The notes: generated from the letters alone by a model not told the origin. Positions 11,700-23,078 are shown, counted from the first letter of the stretch. The stretch is 64,000 nucleotides of DNA from Trichostrongylus colubriformis (GCA_963978905.1 OZ022256.1:19655743-19719742); one strand, 5' to 3'. Numbers and translations: made by a program.

Positions 11700-12120
11700 A
11701 AGGAATCGTCCACGGAAAATGAGTTTTTGTGTTACCCATATGTTTATGTTGTATTTGCCTAATGTTGGCCTCATGCAAAATTTCACGCGAAAAAATCTGA
11801 ATCTGGCTGAGATACAGCACCACAAAGTGCGGTCCCAGTGGGCGGGGCCTCCGTGTAAAAGCCTCGTCCCGTCTTCCGCCGCCGTTGGGAACGGAGAGTA
11901 GGACTGTAACCTTCTATTCCTACAATGCGTCTCCGACCACGGCGGACGCGGTACGAGGCTTTTACGCGGAGGCCCCGCCCACTAGGACCGCACTTTGTGG
12001 TGCTGTATCTCAGCCAGATCCACATTTTTTTCGCGTGAAATTTTGCATGAGGCCAACATTAGCAAGTACAGCATAAATACATGGGTCACACAAAAACTCA
12101 TTTTCCGTGGACGATTCCTT
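11700..12120. mobile_element. 'AAGGAATCGTCC' palindromic MITE (421 bp), nested
   Basis: TIRs AAGGAATCGTCCACGGAAAA extend into near-complete inverted arms of about 200 bp around a short centre at about 11905. TA flanks both ends (11698-11699, 12121-12122), suggesting a Tc1/mariner-type source. It sits inside the piggyBac-like element 11471-12517, so it arrived later. The ORFs across it are shadows. Confidence 0.85.
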
Positions 12121-12217
12121 TAAGCAGGTGATAGGCATGTGAAAAAAATCGACGTCTCGCGAGTATAAATAAATATCTTGACTAAGGACTGAATAGCCAC
12201 AAATCTTTTAACTGACT

Positions 12218-12334
12218 ATGGATACCTGCGACGACTTCACAGAGCTGCATGCTAGTTTTAACGACTTGTTGATCGACAGCGATGATAATGAACCTGTGCT
12301 GGATGACAATACAAAGCATGAAAAAAATTATTGA
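12218..12334 (+). pseudogene. Truncated piggyBac-like transposase N-terminus
   Basis: A 38-codon ORF starting MDTCDDFTELHASFNDLL, very rich in Asp and Glu (IDSDDNEPVLDDN), then TGA. An acidic N-terminus is usual for piggyBac transposases, and the element's TTAA-flanked ends supply context. The catalytic DDE region is absent. The assignment rests on position and composition, not on a recognised catalytic motif. Confidence 0.5.
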
Positions 12335-12521
12335 AAAGATGTAAGCGGACCATGTTAACCCTAGTTCCCCTTGTGTATGTTGATCAAATTAATTATTTGT
12401 GGATTTCAAATCAGTTGAAAAAAGAGATTTTCTGTGCTGCACCCCAACATTGGAACGCAATGTCCCACGCGGCAGAAAACGCGCGTCTCAGCATTGGGAT
12501 GCAATGTCGCCAACGTGTTAA

Positions 12522-14230
12522 CCTTTAATGTACTGATTTGCTGGCAGAAAGAATATTTTTAGGCAGACATGGGTGGTGCGATCAAGGGTCACTGATAGTA
12601 AACTTGACAGTTTGGTTTATATCAGTGAAGTATTATTGCAATCTACGTATGAACTCCTTGATTTGTACACTTTCACCTTTTTCCCGTGTACATGTGCATT
12701 CCTATATCTCGTTGGTCGACAGTCGGTGGATACAACCAAATAGGGTCACCCTACAGGCAGGGCTAGGAGGTGCGAGGTGAGGTGCGAAGTGACCTGCAGT
12801 AGTCCAATTACAATTTTACCGTATACTTTACGGACTAAAGGTGCACACCCATTCAGTATCAACCGGATCCACAGTGCATCATCCTAGTGAGCGACTTACG
12901 TGGTACTGCATGGCCAACAAATATCTCGTCAACGCGAGAAAAGAGGATCGCGCGTCATATAATGTATCATCGTCCGTTGGTTTTATTGCATCAATCATGT
13001 ATAACAGAATGAGGAAGTCAAATTCTATCGTATGTTTGGGGCAGGATTGAGCACCGATGCCAGACTAGATCTAAGTCAAGCACATCTTCTGACTCAGTAG
13101 GCGGTTTCGAAAACAGAAGGAGATTTATCTTTCCTCTTTATTTCGATCATATATACATATTATGTGGCAATTTTTCCACAACGTTGCAGAATAATGCCGT
13201 GGTAACAGACGTGCGTGGTACTCTGTCAGCGTCGTCCCCTTGCAGTAGGCGGCAGAGATTCTTCTCTTGCAGATTACCAAGAACAATATTTCCTTTATTG
13301 TATTCGAACAACTCGAGGAAATTCAAGGAAAGGGTGAGCTTGAATGCTGAAACTATAATGATGATGATCCACATACGCATTCATCCGCATACTTTACATT
13401 TGAGACACTTCAGTCATCCGCCGCTGCGCTCTTATCCGCTGGCCGATGCAAGTCTTTTAGGGAAAAAATTCTGTAATTGTGGGCTCACACCTAGGTCCAG
13501 CTCCTCGCAACACATAGCTGCTAATCTCAAGAGGAATCCAAATGGCCCATTAAATGCGGTGACGCTACAAATTCAGTCTAGACTGCTTTTCTGCGTGTAT
13601 CGAACGCACTTCTCATGCGCGAATTTCAGATACAACTTCATAGTTTTACAGTAAGAAACCAGAACAAAAGTGTCGAGTTGCCGCCTTGTACATATAGGAG
13701 TGAAGAATGTCCACCTCGTTTAGCCACAACACCGACGTGAATCCTCAGTCCATGATCGATTTGTTCCCATTTTTGGAGTTGTCTGGCTCCTTTACCGTCC
13801 CCTTTTGACCCTCTATCACTCAACTACTGAGAAGACTCTCTTCTAATAGGCCCAAGGCGCAGATGACATACGCAAAGATTAGCATGCTGACAGACTGACC
13901 TGTCGATCAGCTGCTGAGTCTTAGTTTTTGCCATTGTACGCTGTCCATGTGTTTGATATGTGGAGTGACTCTCGTGAGCCTGACAGAGACTCAATCAACA
14001 GGTAGACATTCTGCTAGAGGAGGACACATCCATCTTTCGAAGAACTGCACGTGGGCGGCGGCGTAATTTCTAATTGCAATATTCTTCCTTTTCTCTCGTT
14101 TTACTTGTTATCTACATTATTTTGGTTTCTATCTCTTCTATAGTCATATATCTGCACCCCACTTTATCCTGAATAATTCGGAAATCGTATCATATAAGGA
14201 AATAGTATCATATTCAATTGTCTGATCGAT
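12522..14230. other. Intergenic, nothing recognised
   Basis: ORFs up to 156 codons (13184-13654, +) have no motif, no splice-supported partners and low-complexity composition; treated as chance. Confidence 0.45.
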
Positions 14231-14315
14231 TTCATCGGTGAGGATCGATTTTGGTGGTTCCCCTTTTGACCTGACCTTGTGTAATAGGGGGAATAAGATT
14301 GGTTTATTATCAGTC

Positions 14316-15142
14316 ATGGCTCGCGGAACAAAGAGGAATCAGTCGAACGAGGACAGCGACCAGGAGCTCCCATTATGGGCTTTGAAAATGATGGAAAAAT
14401 ATGATTCGTGCGCCGATCGAATGGAGAAAGCTCTTCTAGCGTCGTTCGATAGGATCACTACTAAAATCGAAGAGATCAGCGTTCGTCAGGAGGGTATGCT
14501 CGCACGTATCATGGCTTTGGAGAACAGCATTGCAAATCTTTCAAAGAATAATACAAATCAAAACATGTTATATTCAGGCATGGTGAGGGTAAGGGCAGAC
14601 GAGAAGAAGATCGACGACAAATTGAGAAGGATTGCTTGGATAGGTGTGGGAGAACAAAAGGATGACCTCGCCACCAAAAAATTCGATAAGGAAGCGCTGA
14701 AGCAAGTGATAGAGACTTCTGGCAATGATGAGCTGATGGAAGAATTTTCTAAAGGAAACATTACAGCTCAGCGCCACCCAGCTAATCAGCCGAGAGGAAT
14801 GAACAGTCGCGGAGGGTCATAAAAATCAGTTTACCCTCGCAGGAACTCAAGGATCGGCTTCTGCAACATATGAGATCGGGCCGCCAAAGTCTGACGAAAA
14901 ACTTCGTCCACTCCTATGCACGGCGCGATTATACCGCCCAAGAACTGGAGCTGGACCGCTCCTTGAGGAAACAAGCTGGCCAGTGGAATGCGAGTGAAGG
15001 CAAATTGCAGTACGTTGTGCGGGATCTTCAGATATACAAGCTAAAAACCCCAAGGGAGCTTCCGCATCGCACTCGTTCTGACTCTCAGGTAATCTTGGAC
15101 CATCGCACTCTACCTTCTTCGAGGGGATTAATACGTCTCTAG
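14316..15142 (+). pseudogene. ORF1 of the CR1-like element (frameshifted)
   Basis: Begins MARGTKRNQSNEDSDQELPL. Residues about 25-85 form a heptad-like coiled coil (MEKYDSCADRMEKALLASF and following), as in chaperone-like ORF1 proteins. The first frame ends at 14822, and the downstream frame (VIKISLPSQELKDRLLQHM to about 15139) completes the usual ORF1 C-terminal RNA-binding-like domain. The shift lies at 'agtcgcggagggtc' (about 14805-14817), a one-base difference. The second part ends with TAG at 15140-15142, in the same frame as ORF2. Confidence 0.7.
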
Positions 15143-17953
15143 CCAGCAACCCCTCATCCAGTTCCATTTGTTTTTATTAGATTTGTCCTTTTCAATGCCA
15201 GATCTGTGAACAACAAGCTACCCGACTTTTACCACTTGCTTACGTGTAATCCATGCGGCTTGTTCATAACGGAATCTTGGTGCAAACCCAATAAGATTAA
15301 TGACAGTACCATTGTGGCCCAATATCCTTACAAAGTTTTTCGGTGCGACAGGGAGGGTGATATCGCTGGAGGCGGGGTTCTGGCTGTAATTAGGAACACA
15401 ATACCCACTGTTCTATTATCCTCTCGCAACTTCTCTATATATTTGCAATGTATTTCTCTTCAGATCGCCTTGCCTTGTTCTGCAGCCATTATAATACTGT
15501 GTTACCGTAGTCCTTCGTGCTCTGTAACCGCCTTCGAAGATTTTCTTCTGTATCTCGAAGAAATGAGCGAAAGCCGCTCGCCCCTCATTATATTGGGCGA
15601 CTTCAACCTCCGAGACATTTCGTGGTCCCATCAAACTAGAAATATAGGGGAGGGATTCTCGAAAAATCAGGGTCAACTTTTTACAGATTTCGCTAGAGCC
15701 AATGGATTCCTACAATTAGTATCCCAGCCCACGCACGGTTGCAACTTCTTAGATATCATTTTATCGAACAACACTGCCTTTGTGAGTGGGGTCTCAGTTG
15801 AAGCACCTTTTCCAACATCTGACCATGCTTCGGTCGTCTTCTCACTGCCACTTACTGAGCCGGAGCCATGTCAAACATTCTTTATAAACTTTGCGAAAGG
15901 TAACTATGAGGCAATCTGCGATTATCTTCTCCGCGTGAACTGGGAGTACCTTTTTGATAGTTGCCCGACGGTGGATGACTGCTACTTAGCCCTCATGAGT
16001 TGCTGCCACTTTTTGATTTCTCGCTTCGTTCCTTACAGCTACATATCAGATAAGGTATCGAATGTCCCGCACTTCTTGCGCATACTGCAGTCCAGAGTAG
16101 AAAAACTGTATAGAAGTGAGAACCCATCACATAGGCGGAAGTATACTCAGCTTTCGCGACTACTGAAAAGGAAACTGGCAAAACTGAGTCTCTTACGCGA
16201 AGAGAAAATTGCTCGTTCAAGAAATGTTAAGAGATTCTGGGGTTATTGCAACACGAGATTGAAATCCTCCACAAATATTGGTACAATTATCTCTTCCGCA
16301 GGGGAGCATTGTGTTTCCGACCGTGATAAAGCCGAGGCCTTCGCTACATACTTTGAAACTTTCTACAAAAGCTTTTCTTCAGTATCACATGAAACTTCTG
16401 GCGCTACATCTGCTTGTTTTCTGGACTGGATTGACATCAACAATGAAAATGTATTCCGTACTTTGGAAAGACTTCCGATGCGCTGCTCTACCTTTCCGGA
16501 TGGGCTTCCTTACATATTTCTCAAAAAAGCAGCTTTAGGCCTTACCCCCGCCTTGACATGTCTGTTCAACAGCATACTATTGAAAGGTGACACACCGGCT
16601 TTGTGGCATCTTGGACTGGTACGTCCCATACATAAAAAGGGTGACAAGTGTGATGTCAGAAATTATAGACCTGTATGCCTCACCGCATCTCTGAGCAAAG
16701 TGATGGAACGAATTGTTTGTTGGCAACTTAGAAGGTTCCTTATTTCTAACAAACTCATTAGCCCATATCAGCATGGGTTCCTTCCAAAAAGGTCAACTTC
16801 CACAGCACTTCTTTCGTCAATCCCAATCTGGCAGAAGGCTATAGATAAGAAGAAAGCGGTCTCTGTGGCTTATATCGATTTCTCAAAAGCCTTTGATTCC
16901 ATACCTCTTCCTCTTCTATTTGCAAAGCTAAGGCAGTTTGGCATATCCGGCTGCCTCCTTAATTTTCTGAAGTCATTTCTCTTGAATAGGAAACAGTCAG
17001 TAATTCTCAATGGTTTGCGCTCCCGAATCTACAGAACAGAAAGTGGAGTTCCACAGGGCACCTGCTTTGGTCCTTTGATGTTTACACTCTACATTAACGA
17101 TATGCCACAATGTCTCCCACCAGACGTGCATTGTTCGCTGTACGCAGATGACGTTAAAATCTGGTGCTTTGATCAGTCTTACCTACTACAGGAAGCGCTT
17201 GATTCCATAGCTAAGTGGTCGCAAAAGTCTGAGCTTACTATTTCTCGAGAAAAGACGATAATCCTACAGTTAGGCCCATCTCGTTTAACAAATTTTGACT
17301 TTTCGATCAACGGCACAGAGCTTAAAAAATCGGAAACAGCACGCGACTTAGGAATATCATACTCTTGTTCTCTTTCCTTCGATGATTACATTGACAAAGT
17401 TGTTTATCTAGCCAATTGCAGGGCTAACTATATTCTCCGCGCCTTTTCGACCAGGAATACGGAAACATTATTTTTGCTTTTTGCAAGTTATGTTCGTCCT
17501 TTACTGGAATATTGCCCAATGGTATGGAGTCCGTCAAGTAGACTCCTGGTCGAGCGCATTGAGAAAGTTCAGGCGAAGTTTACTGAAAGAATTTTTGCTC
17601 GCGTAGGAATGTTCCATCTGTCTTACAAGCACAGATTATCGCTACTTAATGCCAACACATTAGAAATGAGGAGAAAAATGGCCGATTACGAATTTGTCTT
17701 TAAGGTGTCCTGGAATTTAGTAGATGCAGACTTTGACATGCTTTTCAACAGATCGGTAACTATTGGACGCACACGTGGTCATAACTTTAGAATACTGAGA
17801 GAAAAAACGAAAACGACGGAATTTCGTAACTCCTTCACCCAGAGGATCATTTCTGTCTGGAATGACTTGCCCATCTCAGTGGTGAACTCAAATTCTGTTA
17901 TTTCGTTTCGAAGCAAGCTAAAGAAAATCATGATTGCACAAGGGTGGTTCTAG
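15143..17953 (+). CDS. ORF2: endonuclease-reverse transcriptase of the CR1-like element
   Basis: The frame is open from the codon after TAG 15140-15142 to TAG 17951-17953; a start-like GTG is at 15206. The N-terminal APE-type endonuclease shows FNARSVNNK, FITESW, LGDFNLRDISW and TSDHASVVF (catalytic H). The RT shows DVRNYRPVCLTASLSKVMER, QHGFLPKRSTST, YIDFSKAFDSIP (about 16870-16905), SGVPQGTCFGPLMFTLYIN and the catalytic YADDVKIW (17141-17164). It has no internal stop or frameshift over about 935 codons, so it is recent and perhaps active. There is no AUG before the endonuclease, so translation must depend on ORF1 coupling, readthrough, a non-AUG start or trans-splicing. It acts by target-primed reverse transcription. 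Confidence 0.9.
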   Translation, partial: PATPHPVPFVFIRFVLFNARSVNNKLPDFYHLLTCNPCGLFITESWCKPNKINDSTIVAQYPYKVFRCDREGDIAGGGVLAVIRNTIPTVLLSSRNFSIYLQCISLQIALPCSAAIIILCYRSPSCSVTAFEDFLLYLEEMSESRSPLIILGDFNLRDISWSHQTRNIGEGFSKNQGQLFTDFARANGFLQLVSQPTHGCNFLDIILSNNTAFVSGVSVEAPFPTSDHASVVFSLPLTEPEPCQTFFINFAKGNYEAICDYLLRVNWEYLFDSCPTVDDCYLALMSCCHFLISRFVPYSYISDKVSNVPHFLRILQSRVEKLYRSENPSHRRKYTQLSRLLKRKLAKLSLLREEKIARSRNVKRFWGYCNTRLKSSTNIGTIISSAGEHCVSDRDKAEAFATYFETFYKSFSSVSHETSGATSACFLDWIDINNENVFRTLERLPMRCSTFPDGLPYIFLKKAALGLTPALTCLFNSILLKGDTPALWHLGLVRPIHKKGDKCDVRNYRPVCLTASLSKVMERIVCWQLRRFLISNKLISPYQHGFLPKRSTSTALLSSIPIWQKAIDKKKAVSVAYIDFSKAFDSIPLPLLFAKLRQFGISGCLLNFLKSFLLNRKQSVILNGLRSRIYRTESGVPQGTCFGPLMFTLYINDMPQCLPPDVHCSLYADDVKIWCFDQSYLLQEALDSIAKWSQKSELTISREKTIILQLGPSRLTNFDFSINGTELKKSETARDLGISYSCSLSFDDYIDKVVYLANCRANYILRAFSTRNTETLFLLFASYVRPLLEYCPMVWSPSSRLLVERIEKVQAKFTERIFARVGMFHLSYKHRLSLLNANTLEMRRKMADYEFVFKVSWNLVDADFDMLFNRSVTIGRTRGHNFRILREKTKTTEFRNSFTQRIISVWNDLPISVVNSNSVISFRSKLKKIMIAQGWF

Positions 17954-18457
17954 CCGCATACAACAGGAAACAAAAGAGTATTCGGTTCATTGACTCGAAT
18001 AAGAAACGGAATAAGAACAGAAGCTAAAGTTTTATCTCTGAGTTCGGAAGCGATGCTTTTGTCATAATGGTCCTTGCTGTGTTTTTTCTTCGGTCATTGT
18101 ATTTCTAGTACTAGTGCGTTTATTTTACTCATAAGCTGACCCTTGCTTGTATTCATATTAGATGCTTTTGTAATTCCCATTACGTCGGTAGGTGGCCCTT
18201 GGTGGGGTTGGCGGACCAACTAAGATGGTATCCGGAGTCGTGTAGTGCTCGAGCGACTTGCAGTGTTGGCGGGCCACTGCTCTTCACCACCAAGTTTCCC
18301 CCCCTACTGTCATTGATCCACGCATACTATCCGATGTTCGAGTTCGAGTTCTGTTCATGTTTCTGTCTTCCTAATGTTTTTTTCCTTTTTCTCTATCGGC
18401 AGTGTCTACTTACAGTATTTAACATGCTATTTTTTTTTTGCCATGTGAAACCGATAA

Positions 18458-18459
18458 TA

Positions 18460-18494
<35 letters not shown>
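18458..18494 (+). repeat. (TAA)n microsatellite, 3' tail of the CR1-like element
   Basis: About a dozen TAA units follow 'gaaaccgataataaa'. Its position about 500 bp after the ORF2 stop fits the retrotransposon terminus. Confidence 0.85.
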
Positions 18495-18495
<1 letters not shown>

Positions 18496-18784
18496 TGTCA
18501 AAGCTGTGTTCGCTTATATTTTGCTTTGAAGGTCCATTTGGATTATCCATCACGGACAACCCACACCTCCTTGATGTCAATTTTCCACAATTAAAGAAAA
18601 TTGAAGTTCGTTGCCCACCAGTTCAAGTTGTATCTTTTCTATTTCGAATTTTTGAAAACATACATGATGCGCCATTCACAAAACTATTTCGCTCTCCCTA
18701 CTCACCCAGACACCAGTCCTGTCTTGTTGCGAAGACAAGCATCGTTGTTGAAATCACGGTTAGCCTCCCTCCTGGGGTGTAGGT

Positions 18785-18987
18785 TGGGACACACGAATCT
18801 AGGCCGTGACCCTGTAACAGCCTGTGGCTTTTGACCTAAGCCTTAAATAATTCAGACAATTTGTTCATGTAAATCATGTCCTCCTTGCAAGTCTGTTCCG
18901 TTGTATAGTCAAATTGTCTGGATTATTCATGTCACAGGGCAAAGGCCACAGGCTGTCACAGGGTCACGGCCTAGATTCGTGTGTCCC
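18785..18987. repeat. Fold-back inverted repeat (about 200 bp)
   Basis: 'gggacacacgaatctaggcc' through 'cagcctgtggctttt' (18785-18832) is the inverted counterpart of 18940-18987 ('aaggccacaggctg' to 'gattcgtgtgtccc'), with a further arm pair 'aattcagacaatttg'/'caaattgtctggatt'. It looks like a small fold-back element; no coding potential. Confidence 0.75.
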
Positions 18988-19609
18988 GACCGTCACCCTC
19001 CCTCCTGCATCACACATCATTTCTCGCCTCATAAAATCATACTGAACAGTGTTAGATGGCTTTCCTCGTGGTCCTTGCCATTGGATATGGAAGCCATTTA
19101 CGGTAGTGGGTCCTAGGTTGTGAATGGCCGGGCGACATGACATGTGTACTCTCTCCCTAACAATAAGTCAAGATTCCGCAATGCGGCGTGTTGCGTGTGA
19201 CGTAGTGTGCCTGAGGTAAGGACCCCAAAGCGACTACTAAACTGTAATTGCAATCACCATTTCTTTCTCCCGTTCTTCCAAAGACGGTTGCACGTAGTTC
19301 ACTACCTCTCACATTTCGCATCGCGCTCCGTAGGCCTAAGTTTGAGCAATACAGGGAGCAAATTAGCGACAGGCTATGCTAGCGATAATTTTAGAAACAC
19401 ACAAATCGAAGACACCAACTGTAACGAGTTTGTACACAGTTTTGGGAGGAGCGCACTAGTAAGCTGTTGACAATGATCGAAGTGATCTGTTACCAGGTGA
19501 GAATGAGACGGATTCGCATGGGATTCCCTTTGGAAACTGACTAATCCAAGTTTCACTACATTTAACCGCAGATAATTATAAACCTGCGAGCAGTTCCTTT
19601 TAAAGGTGT

Positions 19610-20500
19610 AGAATACCTTGCATGCCCTGACATGCAGGACACACATGAACCAATTAGGCTCTTCCTACCGTGGGCAGAGCAAACACCAAAACTTTCAATC
19701 CTTGGGTTGAAAACTGCTCTTCCGGTTCAAAATGATCCAAGATGGAATAAATCTAACATAAGCTTCTGAATTTCATGAAAGAGGTTTGGGCAAGGTGGGA
19801 GGAGCGCAGTCCGAATGGGTAGTTCGTACAATAAAAATTCCTAGATCGGTTGCAATGCAACCTAGAGACTGGGAAAAACAGAGGAAATGATATGTCCAGA
19901 CTACCTTGAACACAACTAAAATGAGCGGCGGAAATCCGCCCACAGTGGGCGGAGCGTATAATTAACATTGAATTGTGCCCATTGGTGCTTATTGACAGTG
20001 GTTCTCATTGAAAGATTTTAGTTCTCTTTAAGAGTGATTCTGGTGGAGGTGAAAAAAAGAGGCGGTCGTTAGTAGGTGGGGCTTTAAAAATAAACGAATT
20101 CTCAGGATGGACCTTTCGCGGTGGTGAGCCGAGCTTGTCATGGGACTAGAAGTAAAGAGCACACATTTATCAAGCTGAGCTCAGCCCACGGTGCATTGAG
20201 GTGCACTAGAATTTTCCAGACCGGAAAGTGCTTGTTCGGTTGGAAAATGGTCCGAAGATGGGGAAAAGATGCGTCAAGATCAGTCATGGGTTTCTGAAAC
20301 TCATGAAAGAGGCTAGAGCAAATAGGGAGGAGCGCATCCCGAATGGATGGTGTGTAGAACAAAAATTCATACCTTGGTTCCAGCGCAGCTTTGGGATCAG
20401 AAAAGATGGGTAGAATTGACCATCCTCTAAACCATGTCGAACATACTTAAAGCGATCGGATAACCGCCCAAAATGGGCAGAAGTTGACGTATTAATAGTT
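19610..20500. repeat. Two diverged direct repeats, about 350 bp each, offset about 520 bp
   Basis: 'ttctgaatttcatgaaagag' (about 19764) with its downstream block to 'gtgggcggag' matches 'ttctgaaactcatgaaagag' (about 20293) through 'atgggcagaag'. Shared landmarks in order are 'gggaggagcgca', 'ccgaatgg', 'acaaaaattc', 'gaccatcct/gactacctt' and a cccac/cgccca block. Identity is roughly 65-75% by eye. Function unknown. Confidence 0.6.
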
Positions 20501-21237
20501 ACTGAATGTCCAACCGGTATACATATAAAACGGTGCATATCCAGCAGCATGTCAAAATGTGTGTCGATCTTCTCTAGTGCGCCTTCAAATTATCCTGCCG
20601 AATAATGGGCATGCTGAATCTCAGAGATACAGAGCTATTTGTCAGAAACCATGAAGTTTAGTTATCCAGTTTTTAAGGCGCCTCTTCACTTATAAAATGC
20701 ACTGTATATATAAGACTGCGTATGCTGATAGACGTCTCTTTCCTTCCTTGAGAGTCTCCCTCAGGAATGGTACGATATACTTAAACTCTCCTGGCTCATT
20801 GTCCCTGTCCACTGCAGTAATGGGCGTTGGAATTACTAACACCAGCAAGCTTGATAAGCGTTAGCCAGCCCGCAGTGTTCAGATGGGAATAAGTTTATTA
20901 TCGTTTCAGTGATGATACTTGATATGTTCATTTTAGAGCAGGATAATAATAAAAAACAATGCAATGTTATGGACAAAGTGGTTCAAAGTAGGAAGAGGTC
21001 AACTTGAGAAACGACTAAGATCGGATAGCATAATTCAGTCGAGAGAACCATATCCGAACAGTGAGGTTTACTCAGCATTTCAACATCACAGTGAAAGCAG
21101 AGAATATATTATCACGTGCTTCGATCGGTATAAATGGGAATAGAGGGCATTCATCATATCGTTTCTGCGACCCAGAACGATGAGTCTTCATTTTTGTCTT
21201 TTCAAACCGAATGAATCTATGGGCCTGCAACAACTCC

Positions 21238-22676
21238 TGGGTGTGTACAAAGTGGTACGAATGGAAATTTTCGTACATATGGTGCGAGAAAACAATTACG
21301 AGGTGCGAGAATCAAGAGGTTATCTGTTGCACAAAACTTGCATTAACAGCAAGAAAGGTCAAGTAATGTCTAAATTAATATAATTATAATATAATAATTA
21401 TAATATATAATTACATATAATAATTATATTATAATATACAATTAAGGAATAAACTGACCAGAAAAGGGAAGTATCAAATAGAAGAAGGGATCGAATGATT
21501 TCAATATAGCTTTTGCTATTGATAATAATGTTAATTTTATAATAATTCATTATTTGATATATGGTGTATGCATAGTGGAGCTTGGACATTGCTCATGCCC
21601 ACTATTTTTCGATTTCTAAGATCTATCAGGAGTTAAGTTGTGATTTCATCTGGTAGCACCGCTCATTGAGATTATGTCCCGCACATGGTGGGGAGCTGCG
21701 TCTCATCCTGTTCAGAAACTCGGTGCTTATACTCTTTTTTACTTTTTCGCGTGGCTAGGTTGTTTCGGGAGCGAAGGAAGAATTTTCAGCTCGAGCTACA
21801 AATGTTTCGGCGCATGCATAGCCCACTGTGAGCTTGGATTAGCTCAGGTCCATGCCCCACGCGTCTAAAACTTCCCCCAAACAAAGACAATAATCGAAGA
21901 GGCAAACATTCAGAAGAGTTAACCGATTATGTATAGCATGATCTGTTGACACGAAAGTGAGAGGGCATGGCTCGGCTCAAAAATTTCTGATTTTCAGTCG
22001 TTCTTTGGATACCTGAAGTCGGTGTTAACTTCAGAGGTCGTAGCCCTGATTTTACCATTTCCATTAATCTAAATTAATCTGAAAATGATCATAGTCAAGC
22101 ATAATACCCCAGCCAGCATTGACCAATCAAGCATTTCTGGTTTCGTGTTTTTAATACTACTATTATACTATAACACTGCTTCCTCCACGCTATTTGCCTT
22201 CCAAGCTTAGCGCAGTCAGGTCTAGAACAATCAGAACGAAAGGTCTGTTTTACTTAAAAGATCAGAGATGGAAGCCTTCTTTATCAGAAAAGTTTTGATT
22301 TCGAGGTAGGGTTGTTGTAGACCGTTTACTACATTACATTACGTTTACTACGTAAATATCATGTAAGTATATTTGCATGTTTACTTCTTGCATTTCTGTG
22401 TAATAAATATATAATATTAACAAATATTCACGTATCATATGTGAATATGTTATGAATATGTAATCAATATGAGTTTTTTTCTGCTTAATACTTCCCTTTT
22501 CCAGTCAGTTTATTCCTTAATTGCTTGACCTTACTTGCTGTTAATGCAAGTTTTGGGCAACAGATGACCTCTTGATTCTCGCACCTCGTAATTGTTTCCT
22601 CGCACCATAGGTGCGAAGGGTTCGCACCATATGTGCGAAAATTTCCATTCGTACCACTTTGTACCCACCCACAACT
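21238..22676. mobile_element. Element with long terminal inverted repeats (about 1.44 kb)
   Basis: The left arm (about 21238-21480: 'tacaaagtggtacgaatgga', 'aattacgaggtgcgagaatc', 'aacttgcattaacagcaag', 'attaaggaataaactgac') is the inverse of 22485-22676. An AT-rich tract (about 21380-21440) is inserted in the left arm only. The interior has no recognisable protein. The ends are imprecise, so no target duplication can be called. Confidence 0.65.
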
Positions 22677-23078
22677 CCTCGACCTTTATATGCAGTTGTC
22701 AAGTTGATTGTAAAAAAAGGGGAGCTTCTGTGTCGCGCGGTGTAGATGCTCGCATACTGACCAGCGAATTCTCATCTCAAACTAGGGTAATTAAACGAAT
22801 ACCAGCAAAAAATAATCTGCCATTACGTTGATAAATACAAGATGATGTGCAATAAAGAGATGGTCAGTAAATGAGTATACGATGTCAATGGACATATCCG
22901 AGGTCCAAGAGCTAAAAGAAGGATGAGGAGGGAAAATACTGAGAGGAAAGATAAATAATGAGACATGCGCTAGTAACCTAGGTTGGCCATGCACCAGAGA
23001 AGTATGCAAAAAACACAAAACGATGTTAAGCAAATCAACCTAGGATATTGATTGCCTATGTTCAAAATACAGTATTCC

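Larger units (their letters stand above)
11471..12517 (+). mobile_element. piggyBac-like non-autonomous element
   Basis: TTAA at 11467-11470 and 12518-12521 flank perfect 12-bp TIRs CACGTTGGCGAC/GTCGCCAACGTG. Subterminal blocks also mirror each other (left 'gcgttccagcattggggt', right complement 'gcgttccaatgttggggt'). TTAA target sites and CACGTT-type ends are typical of the piggyBac superfamily. The interior holds only the start of a coding region (12218-12334) plus a nested MITE (11700-12120), so this is a deletion derivative. Confidence 0.75.
14230..18494 (+). mobile_element. CR1/L2-like non-LTR retrotransposon with (TAA)n tail
   Basis: Contains ORF1 (14316-15142, one frameshift), an ORF2 with an intact endonuclease and RT reading frame (15143-17953), about 500 bp of 3' UTR and a (TAA)n tail at about 18458-18494. 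Short 3' microsatellite tails instead of poly(A) are characteristic of CR1/L2-type elements. The 5' boundary is uncertain: nothing clear separates 5' UTR from flank near 14230. No target duplication was identified. Confidence 0.85.

Noticed and set aside
13184..13654. 156-codon + strand ORF
   Set aside because: No motif, no splice context and low-complexity composition; likely chance.
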